DNA of 64,000 bases, from contig JAHLJT010000631.1 in the NCBI GenBank assembly GCA_031308135.1, positions 33,527,522 to 33,591,521 of the forward strand. Direction: 5' to 3'. This DNA comes from Acheta domesticus (Eukaryota; Arthropoda; Insecta; Orthoptera; Gryllidae). The number at the start of each line of letters is the position of its first letter. Position 1 is the stretch's first letter. Of the stretch, positions 55,845 through 64,000 are shown piece after piece. The translations under genes were made by a program, and so were the position numbers. The notes below the pieces were generated by a model. The model was given only the letters and a program-made list of their open reading frames with translations. It searched no databases and had not been told where the DNA came from.

Positions 55845-56039
55845 ACCCAGCGGCCAGAATTGGGATTGAATTAGGATCGAGATAGGGTTTAAGACACTTT
55901 ACAGGGGTTGGACTAGCTCTTGTGAAGCAGTCAAAGTAGTTTTGACTGGTTGGGACACATTTCACATGAGATCGACGGGAATCGAACCCGGATCTCCTTG
56001 GTGAAAGGCAAGCGACTTCGCTCTGAGCCACCAGTTCAC
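55845..56039 (-). repeat. tRNA-derived SINE, minus strand
   Basis: Read on the minus strand from 56039: GTGGCTCAGAGCGAAGTCGC (A-box region), then GGGTTCGATTCCCG (perfect B box). The anticodon-like loop CTTTCAC resembles tRNA-Glu. The acceptor arms do not pair, so it is a SINE head and not a tRNA. A tRNA-unrelated body (CCCAACCAGTCAAAACTAC and onward) follows to about 55845. The overlapping minus-strand ORF is not a gene. Confidence 0.75.
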
Positions 56040-56466
56040 TATTTGTCGCTGTTCAACAATGAAATTCTTGGAATAATTTCTCAAACTACGATAACGCAAC
56101 CCTTGCAGAGCAACGCCGCGTGAAAAATTATATAATTTATCGTAAAGAACTAGCTCTATTGCTATTTAAGTAACTAAATAAGGATAACGAAATTATCGCA
56201 CGCATTTTTTTTCATTTTTTCTTTCATATTACATTCCAATCGTATTTTTAAGAGAGAAAGCCAAATTGGGCTAATTTCAATTGAGGTTTGCGGATTGGTA
56301 GAAAGAAAATATAACAAAACATAGAGAATACAAATTGGAGAATACAGAGAAAAAACGGATTAATGTTGGGATTTTTAAAAGTAAATTATAATTAAAAGAA
56401 CATTTATCATTTTCTTTTAATCCATTCCTGTTCTCCAAAACTTTTTTCTCTTGGCGGCGGGTCACT
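56040..56466. other. AT-rich spacer
   Basis: No gene or bounded repeat seen. Confidence 0.35.
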
Positions 56467-56700
56467 AGACTTCGGTTTTTCTTTCTTGGCGCATGGGGGG
56501 GTGTCATGAAAATGGAATATCTCACGGTATTTCGCGTCGTTCTCAATTGTGCCGCTAGGAGTCGCATGATCTCTACTGTATTGAGCAGTGCTGACGATCA
56601 TGCGAGTCCTAGCTGCACAACCGAGACCGACGCGAAATACCGTAAGATATTCCATTTTGATGACCCCCCTCCTACGCGCCAAGAAAGAAAAGCCGAAGTA
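56467..56700. mobile_element. near-perfect palindromic MITE, ~107-bp arms
   Basis: Left arm: GACTTCGGTTTTTCTTTCTT, GGCGC, G-run, TGGAATATCTCACGGTATTT, CGCGTCGTTCTC, GCCGCTAGGAGTCGCATGAT. The right arm is the inverse with few differences, and ~20 bases separate them. TA occurs next to both ends (CTA|GACTTCGG and CCGAAGTA|TA), suggesting a TA target as in Tc1/mariner. Such a transcript would fold into one long hairpin. Other copies in the window: 41600, 54198, 57029 and 58080. Confidence 0.82.
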
Positions 56701-56705
56701 TAGTA

Positions 56706-56780
56706 CAGTAATCCCTCCAAATCCGCGAATTCGCTATTAGCGAGTTTCGAGCATTCGCGATTAGAGAAACGCTACCGGTT
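56706..56780 (+). repeat. Tigger/pogo-type terminal fragment
   Basis: CAGTAATCCCTCCAAATCCG followed by GAATTCGCTATTAGCGAGTTTC-like self-complementary sequence resembles the ends of Tigger (pogo-type) elements, which start CAGT-x-x-x-CCCTC. It is preceded by TA. The matching right end is not found. Confidence 0.45.
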
Positions 56781-57028
56781 TCAACATTCGTGACTTCTTT
56801 TGATCGTCCTACGCTTTTCTTGCCAGCGAGCAGATTGTTCTTCAACAGAGCCGTCTGGGAAGCCAGCTCGACAGACCCGGAGCTCAAGGCATTACGTTCT
56901 GCAATAAAATCGGTTTAACAATAGAGCCCGTAGAAAACGAACACGTGTCAGGAAACAGATAAGAACTGCTTACGTGCCAATCGCACTTCCCGACCCTATT
57001 ACAGTTTTCCCTCTACTTCTACTATACT

Positions 57029-57378
57029 GCGATTTTTCTAACTCTGCCTCTGAAGGCCCGTCTTTACAATGAAATATGTCCCGGTATTTCGTGTAGTTCT
57101 CAGTCACGCCGTTAGGTATCGCATGATCGTGTCCGTATCAAGCAGTGCTTGCGATCATACCACTCCTAGCGGCAGGACCGAGAAAGACGCGAAATGCCGT
57201 GTGATATTCCATCGTGGCCATAGCGGCTCGAGAGTCAGAGTTTGGAAAAATCGCAAGCACTGCTTGATACGATCGCGATCATGCGGTACCTAGCGCCGCG
57301 ACTGGGAAAGACACGAAATACCGTGACATATTCCATTGTGAAGATTGGCTTTCAGAGGCAGAGTTAGAAAAATCGCAG
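57029..57378. mobile_element. palindromic MITE, divergent copy with a duplicated half
   Basis: GCGATTTTTCTAACTCTGCC at 57029 is mirrored by GAAAAATCGC at 57245-57254 and again by GGCAGAGTTAGAAAAATCGC ending at 57378. The middle holds the family core (CGGTATTTCGTG, GCATGATCG, GATCATACCACTCCTAGCGG, GATATTCCAT). The half from 57255 to 57378 repeats the right arm. It differs from the 56467 element in its terminal sequence, so this may be a second subfamily. Confidence 0.7.
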
Positions 57379-58079
57379 GATATACAAGAAGATCTTTCAA
57401 ACAAATTTTGGACTCAATTGAAGAAAATTCGGAAGCGTCAATTACATCATGTTGAAAAAAATTTGCATTGCTGATTGTATTGACGATAATGGCGATTCTT
57501 GGAAAGAAATAGCGCCATCTACAATCCATTCTTGTTGACAAAACTTTGGACGCAAATAGTTTATTATTTTATTTAAAAAGCAAATGAACGACATATTTTT
57601 TCATGATTACCATCGTGATCCTCGTCATTTTCTCTACTATACTATGTTTTCTCTTCTTACTTTTGCAACAACACGATTTGGCAACAGTGCACGAGATTCT
57701 TCCGAAAGAATAACACCACGAAGTCTACTTGTAGACTTGTAGAGTAGACTACTTGTGGACTTCGTGAATAACACTGTCCATAAGAGCCCACAGGGCCTTC
57801 ACCTCGTGAAAATTAGTGTAGGGTCTCTAGCACGCAGGAGCCGTTACAGCCCTCTAGAAGCATGTTTTTTCAACATTTAGTGCTAACTAATTGTTGGGTT
57901 GCTAAATATTTACTACTAGAGCGCTCCAAAGCGCAAACCGTTGGTTATATGAGCATTTTTCTATAAGAAGCAAAGCTGTTGGAACTGAGCTGCTATAATG
58001 TTCGACGACTTCGATGCGAACCAACCACCGATTGCTTTACATCGGCCCTCCCTCCGACTTAACCACAGGCGTATAGCAG
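57379..58079. other. unassigned sequence with a small hairpin
   Basis: CACGAAGTC...GGACTTCGTG (57717-57771) forms a hairpin, with internal TAGACT/AGTCTA repeats. A related phrase GTCTACTGTAGACTTCGTG occurs at ~58461. No gene seen. Confidence 0.4.
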
Positions 58080-58195
58080 CTAAGCACGGACTTGGGTTTT
58101 TATTTCTTGGCGCGTGGGGTCTCGTCTTCAGGATGGAAAATCTCACGGTATTTCGCGTCGTTCTCAGTCGTGCCGCTAAGAGTTGCATTTTGTCA
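58080..58195. repeat. palindromic MITE family, left-arm half copy
   Basis: GGACTTGGGTTTTTATTTCT, TGGCGCGTGGGG, GGAAAATCTCACGGTATTTC, GCGTCGTTCTCAGTCGTGCC. This is the left arm only, and the mirror half is absent. Confidence 0.75.
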
Positions 58196-59842
58196 TCAGA
58201 GAGAGCGATTACGTAAAAAAATATCGTTTCTTTCACAAATTTTTCTCTATGTATGTGGTATTTACATGGGGTGCCGAAGCCTAACTACAAAGGAATTTTT
58301 TTTTTACAATAGCAAACTTTTCTGAGATATAGAGATGAAGACTGCACACACTTGCGAATTTTGTCTTCAGAGGAATTTAATTAGAACGATTCAGAAATAG
58401 GAAAATGTATTTCTTCGTAAATGTGCAAATATGTGATTTTCATCATGTGCCAACCACATGGTCTACTGTAGACTTCGTGCCAACCTGCTGAATATAATGT
58501 AATGAAATGCAAGTGTTAGAGGTCCCCCAACATCTTAAATATTCGATTTTATACAGGTTTGTTAGTGTTCATAACGACACAAAGATACAAAAACTTTCAA
58601 GCGGCAAGCTATTAATGAACGAGACGTCGCGATTGGCCGACGCGCTCGCGATAATGAGGTAGGGCATGAGAACTTTTTAATGAAAAGACAGTTGAAGCTC
58701 GCGGCCGCGCAAAATCAGCAATTTGTGACAACGCGAAATCCGAATGAGAGAAGTAATAGCACGCAAAATATGACGGCGCTAATTACTCTGCGTAAAATGA
58801 AACTTGTTTGACGAGAATCAAACCAGGGAAACGCGGAATATTGAGTGATGAAAGTTGGTGTATTAAGAGCGTTAAGTGTTGATATGAGGACAATGTGACG
58901 TCAAATGTGGCAAAAGGAACCTTTTGGCGTGAATTTTAATATATTGAAAAGATGTATAATTATAGAAACTAGAGAGCCCCGAAGCTGAACTAATGCTTGC
59001 AGACAGTGACATGAATTTTAGAGACCCATTAAAGAATTAAACAGGTTTTTTATACATACATGCCGAAGTCACGTGACTGACGCTATGTTTGTAACACGAG
59101 GCAAAACACATGAACATTTTACAAATAAAACTGTGTTGGACTGACTTAAAGGATAGGAAATATCGAAAATAATTTAGAATAATTATTACGAGGAAGATGA
59201 ATGCCCAGGAAAGCCGCAATAAATAAATAAAACGTAAAATAGTGATACAAACAGAGTTGATAATCAATTTGTTTTGGCCAAAACTTATAAAAACTTGTCA
59301 CAACAATGGCAGTCACAACGGTGCTTTGAAGGCGAGTGAACGTGTATTGCGTATATTGGTAGATTGTAGATTTTTCAGAGAGAGAACTTGTATTTTAATT
59401 TTGAATTTTTGTTAAGTGGGAATGTGTTTTCGTGTGAAAGTCTAACAGTTAAGATAAGGAACTTGTAATTTCCTTCTTATTGCAAAAAATAGAACGCGAA
59501 ATTAGACGTGTGGAACATAAAATTCGAATAGAACGTCGTACGACATTATTACTTTAGAAGCGCAAACTAGTGGAACAATCTTCAGTGATAAATTTTATTG
59601 AAAGTAATATTGTGAACCATTAATATTTTTGTTTGCGAGTTTTGTAGTTTACGTAACTGGAAAATAATTTTCGCACCATAAATTAATTGGGCGAATAACA
59701 AATAGGCGGACATTATTTCGGCGCAAATAGTTTGCATTAACATAAAGCTGTGTTTATACGAATGGTGAAATGCGATCAAAATGGCGGACATCACGGCAAC
59801 TTCATGAAGGAGCTGGTGGTGGCCATGCATCTTGTCAACAAC
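58196..59842. other. AT-rich sequence, nothing identified
   Basis: No recognisable gene, RNA or bounded repeat. Short ORFs only. Confidence 0.4.
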
Positions 59843-59844
59843 TA

Positions 59845-60238
59845 AGGTCCGATTAAATTAAGAAGGTGATTGACATTTGTGAGTGGAGGGGAGCGACGTT
59901 GCCAGGTCGCAAACCACTGAGCACGTGTTACCGGGACACGAAAACAAACACTTCAAAAAATACGTGTAAAAGTGTAAAAAATACGACAAAAGCCTAACCT
60001 CAACGCAACTCATCACAACACAGTACACATTGCGCGCGCAGCACAGGCAGAAACGCGGGCGGCGCGGCGGCAGGGAAGTCACTGTGCGATGCTCAAATGT
60101 TCCCCGTGTTCGGCACTGGCAACTGAGCGACCAGACACGACACGTTTTGTCTCTCTGGTTGGCAGCTGCCATGGAAACGGGAGAGGCGTCCTGACGTCAC
60201 ACAGAACTGTCAATTACCTTCTTAATTTAATCGGACCT
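59845..60238. mobile_element. 394-bp MITE with 31-bp terminal inverted repeats and TA flanks
   Basis: Ends AGGTCCGATTAAATTAAGAA (continuing to 31 bases, one mismatch) at 59845-59875 and inverted at 60208-60238. TA precedes the left end (59843-59844) and follows the right end (60239-60240). The interior is GC-richer and non-coding. TA duplication suggests Tc1/mariner mobilisation. The near-identical arms suggest a recent insertion. Confidence 0.88.
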
Positions 60239-60240
60239 TA

Positions 60241-60880
60241 GGACGTATTTGAAATTATTCATAACGCGAGAAGATCGGCCGGGAAAATTCTGAATAGTTT
60301 CATTTGTAAGAAGATCAAGTAAAGTTTTTTTAGACCTAAGATTAATGTTTAATTAAATTATTTTCGGCCGAAAAGAAAACGAAAAGAAAGGTTTAAGGAT
60401 CCAAAGAATAGATAAATCAAATATTCAAAGAGTAATTAAAAAATGGAGTGATCAAAGAATTTAGATATTTTAATTAAGAAAAAAGTCTTTTAAAATTGAT
60501 AATTTTGTTTAATGAGAATTCACAACAGTGAAGTGTCGCGAAAGTTCGTGCACAGTTTAACCATAGATGTGTATAATAGAGCAAATGTTCCAGAACCAGA
60601 AACGTAGCCACAGACGGCAGGTAAGTCCAGCTACGTCGGTGTGACCGAGGCGGACAAATATTGTTGTCCAAATATGTTGTGTGTTCCATGCAAAAGGGGG
60701 ATGAATTTGGTCTCTCTATTTAAATCTACATTATGCTGTGTCTTGTCACGTTATTACAACCATTCATATTTATGAAATTATCCCCGGGCAAGGGTGTTTC
60801 AAAGGGGCTCATGCGCGCGTCCTTATCTGTACAGAGGGAATCGTGCTCCCACGCTCAAATAAATTTAAAGTGCGGAACAA
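60241..60880. other. AT-rich sequence, nothing identified
   Basis: No gene or bounded repeat that I can support. Confidence 0.35.
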
Positions 60881-60904
60881 TTTTTAAGAAAGAGTTATAA
60901 AATA

Positions 60905-61060
60905 GTAAGTTTCCCGCATTTTGGATGCTCAACGTGGAGTATCTGGTGCAATGGTCAGTAGTAAATAAGAAGTTCCCCGCATTTTGGCAGCCCAATTTGG
61001 GCCAGGTAGATTAATAGTAAATAAAAAGGGCAGGTAGAAAGAAAGGTTCCCCGCAATAAT
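60905..61060 (+). repeat. three diverged copies of a TTCCCCGCATTTTGG motif
   Basis: AGTTTCCCGCATTTTGGATG (60908), AAGTTCCCCGCATTTTGGCA (60971) and AGGTTCCCCGCAATAATAG (61044) each follow a GTAAATAA(A/G)-type phrase. TTTTGGCAGCCCAATTTGGG resembles the primer-binding-site region of some retroelements (TGG-x-GCCCAACGTGGG). Origin uncertain. Confidence 0.4.
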
Positions 61061-61384
61061 AGTCCATACGTCATCAGTACTCAACAGGTTCAATAGCCAA
61101 TGCAGAACCGCGTTGTAACCTGACATACTAGTTGCCAACCTCTGTACGAGGAGAAAAATCGACACGATCCTTGACGAATCGTCAAAGTTAACGGGGCGTA
61201 AATTCTAACAGAAAAGCGTGGGTGAAACGTAACGATGCGTCAATATTTGACGTTCGTCAAAATGTTGATCGTCAAGACAGATTTGACGAGTGTTGGTGAA
61301 ATCCACAGATGAAATTCTAACATAAAAAGAAACACAAAAATTACACTGTATAAAACAATTTTTGAAAGTCTATTCACATATGGA
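61061..61384. other. sequence with clustered TTGACG/CGTCAA motifs
   Basis: TTGACGAATCGTCAA, CGTCAATATTTGACG and GATCGTCAAG occur between 61168 and 61290, flanked by two similar phrases ending AAATTCTAACA. It may be a small DNA element end or a coincidence of AT-rich palindromes. Confidence 0.35.
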
Positions 61385-64000
61385 GCTAAGTTATAGACCC
61401 CATCGCCCTGTACGCCCTTACCATAGAGTGGGGAATGCAGCAGTCAGCCCGGTTTCTCCTACCTATAAGGGAGCAGTTGACCGCTGTCCTCACCTTTTGA
61501 TATATCCATCCTTCAGCGCCCATTCCTTCCCTACCCTCGGGTCCAACGGGTGGATCGAGTAACTCGGAGGCTCCCGATCCTTAGGATTTCCTCCCCATTC
61601 CCTCCACACCAGGGTAGACGAGACTCTTCAGGTGAAGTGAAACCAACCCGTCTAGGGGAAAACACCCTAAATAAATTCTGCAAGTTCGGAGGCAGAGAGG
61701 AGGCAGCCCCTCTACCGAACCCCTCAACCTGCGCAGCGCCCGTAACGCGGCCAGGGGGTATATTACACTACTGACAAGCCTCAAGGAAAGAAGCTGGACC
61801 GATTGATGACAACCACAGCAAACGAAAAGGGTTAAAAGCACATGGAAATAACGGATGTACTAAACATAGTAACATGGAATGTTCGCGGCCTACAAAATAA
61901 AGAAATAGAATTATTAAAAATATTAGAAGAAAGAAAAACCAACATTGCTGTAATAACAGAAACTAAAAAGAAAACTAAGGGAACAAGAGAGATCCATGAC
62001 TGGGTGAATATCTATAGTGGAGTGGAACAACGAGAAAGAGCAAAAGCTGGTGTAGCAATGTATGTGGATAAGAAATGGAAGAAGTGTATTACGAGTTACA
62101 CATACATCAATGAAAGAATGCTGAGTAGATTTTAAAATGAGTAGAGGTAACCTTACAGTTATAGGAGTTTATGCCCCCGAGGAAGGTAGCAAAGAAGAAA
62201 CCGTAAAATTTTATGACAAACTACAGACAGAGGTAAAGAAATGCAATCCAAATAACTCGCTAATTATAGCTGGAGATATAAACGCGAGAGTGGGAAACAT
62301 GCCCATTCCCAATGTTATAGGACTCTATGGAGAACAAGTAATGAATGAAAATGGGAAAGAACTCAGAGAATTTGTAACATACAATGAACTTAGAATCACC
62401 AATACATTTTTAGAAAAAATAATATTCATAAATATACTTGGAGTGCCCGGGGACAACACTTAGTGGTAAACTGTGTAATAGTTAATAAAAAGTTAAGTTC
62501 CTAACGTGACGGCTACTCGTGTTTTAAGAGGATATGACATCTACTCAGATCACTATCTAGTGGAAACCAAAATAAATATAAGAGCGAGATGGAAGAAACA
62601 AACTGCTTCAAAAAATAAACAAGAAGATGTAGTGTACAAAGTGTCTCTACTAGAAGACCATAGTATAAGGCAGTTATATCAGAGGAGGTTGAATCAGTTC
62701 TTGAGCAACATCGACACATCAGAAAATGTAAATGAAGAATGGACAAACATTAAAGAATCAATAAGAAGAGCAGCATATGAAGCATTAGGCACTCGAAAAA
62801 TTAGACGAAAAAGGAAAACTTTGAAAATTTGGAATGATACAATTGCAGAGGCAGTGCAAGAAAAGAAGGTAGCATACCTAAATTATCTACAAAGCAGAAA
62901 TGAGCAGACTAAACAGATATACAACGAAAACGAAATAAAGCTAAATCATTAGTGAGACAAGCCCATCAAGAATCTTGGGATAGATATGTGAATATGTGGA
63001 ACATGATGTATTCGGAAGACAAAGTATAGCCTATAAAGCGTTAAAACAATGAACTTAGAAGGAACTGATATGGCAAGATTGAATATTATTTCCGGGAAAG
63101 AATGGTTGGAAAACTTTGTAAAATTATGGAGTGGGATTGAAGAAATGCACTCACCGGTAGAAGAAAAGGAACAAAAAGAAATGTAGATATGTTAGATATG
63201 AAAGAGCTTGATAATGCATTAAAGTCCAAAAAAATAGGAAAGTCTGTGGACCTGATGGGGTTAACGTAGAATTAATGAAATATGGAGGTATGTTACTGAA
63301 ATTTCGACTGCACCACCTAATGAATGAATGCTGGCAAAGATGTACAATACCAGATGAATGGTTAGATTCGTTAATTATTCCATGTTTTAAAAAAGGAGAT
63401 CGGAGTAAATGTCACAACTATAGGGGTATTTGCCTACTTAACTCATGCTACAAATTGTATGCAAAAATTGTAAATAGATTATCTCCAATTGCAGAATGCA
63501 CTCTTCCCCAGGAACAACAGGGGTTTAGAAAAGGTCGTTCAACAATAGATGACATATTCACATTAAAACAAATAATTGAGAAACGAGTTGAGTTTAATAG
63601 AGAAACACATTTAGCCTTCGTGGATATTGAAAAGGCTTTTGATGATGTCAACAGATGTAAATTATGGAGCATTATGAAAGAAGAAGGGTATCCAAGTCAT
63701 CTAATACAAGTGGTGAAAAGTATGTATGATAATACTAATATCGCAGTAAAGTACAATGGGTATGTTTCTGGAAAGAGAATTATAAATAAAGGAGTAAGGC
63801 AGGGTGACAGTCTTTCACCAACACTCTTTAACACATATCTGGGATATATAATTAAGAGGTGGAAGAACATGGTGCCCTCAGGAAATCACCTGGACAAAAA
63901 TACATTTTTAAATACTCTTTTATATGCTGACGACCAGGTAATCCTGCAGGAAAACGAAGATAATTTGCAAATTTCTATTTACCAACTGGAGCAAATTTTA
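61385..64000 (+). mobile_element. RTE-like non-LTR retrotransposon, 5' part, runs off the window
   Basis: A GC-rich 5'UTR (from about 61385, CCCATCGCCCTGTACGCCC) leads into an endonuclease/RT ORF beginning at 61842. No ORF1 is seen, as is usual for RTE-type LINEs. The element continues past base 64000, so its 3' end and tail are not visible. Confidence 0.8.
61842..64000 (+). pseudogene. RTE-like ORF: endonuclease and reverse transcriptase, several frameshifts
   Basis: Endonuclease: NIVTWNVRGLQNKE (start), VITETKKK, GVAMYVDKKW, then after a shift near 62130 VIGVYAPEEGS and IAGDINARVG, and after another near 62420 GYDIYSDHYLVE. More shifts or stops follow at about 62940-63250. RT: SLIIPCFKKGDRS, NYRGICLLNSCYKL, EQQGFRKGRSTIDD, AFVDIEKAFDDV, KGVRQGDSLSPTLF and the catalytic LYADDQVIL (~63920), all in one frame to the window edge. 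Inactive because of the frameshifts, but the RT core is well kept. Confidence 0.88.

Noticed and set aside
55969..56039. tRNA-Glu gene on the minus strand
   Set aside because: The B box is perfect, but the acceptor stem does not pair and a SINE body follows.

Overview
The window is nuclear DNA of an arthropod, most likely an insect with a large, repeat-rich genome. The firmest host anchor is a complete four-exon akirin gene (coding 25296-43499, + strand, 184 codons) with GT/AG introns and an insect-type protein. Nearly everything else is transposable element, satellite or virus-derived sequence. Two 100-base N runs (8264-8363 and 24229-24328) mark scaffold joins, so linkage across them is not proven.

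Layout. 1-8263: a visibly GC-richer contig with an endogenous virus-like block. It holds a badly broken protein-primed family-B DNA polymerase (1103-4738), two unrecognised ORFs overlapping by ATGA (4962-5968), a short ankyrin protein (6084-6446) and a fibre-like fragment (6511-6871) followed by AATAAA. A GC-rich tail follows, with a hairpin carrying TGACGTCA. 8364-10240: an R1-clade-like LINE on the minus strand, cut off by the gap at its 3' side and running into a ~1 kb (TGTGTCTG)n tract (10241-11236) at its 5' side. 11237-19090: ~7.9 kb of satellite DNA in three related subfamilies (~340, ~350 and ~352 bp monomers), interrupted by a ~1 kb array of 20-bp units. 19091-24228: a two-ORF LINE with a (TTA)n tail, broken by frameshifts and a deletion through the RT active site.

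24329-43600: the akirin locus. Its second intron is ~17.5 kb and contains a decayed piggyBac (27859-28841), two long copies of a dispersed repeat called family X here (29285-31533, 33361-34944), a SINE-like piece, an apparently intact piggyBac with perfect terminal repeats, TTAA duplications and an uninterrupted 599-residue transposase (36598-39333, minus strand), an inverted-repeat element (40251-41240) and half of a palindromic MITE.

43600-64000: AT-rich flank with a Helitron-type 3' terminus (~47.6 kb), a hAT-type MITE with a perfect 8-bp target duplication nested in a third family X copy (48395-49171), a broken THAP-domain gene (50465-51100), several palindromic MITE copies (54.2, 56.5, 57.0-57.4, 58.1 kb), a Harbinger-like element (54770-55714), a tRNA-derived SINE (minus, ~55845-56039), a TA-flanked MITE (59845-60238) and the 5' part of an RTE-like LINE that runs off the right edge.

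How the parts relate: akirin is the only gene that looks functional for the host, and the piggyBac transposase is the only mobile-element gene that looks intact. The virus-like block is the most novel part, because four of its ORFs lie tightly packed on one strand and two of them match nothing I recognise.
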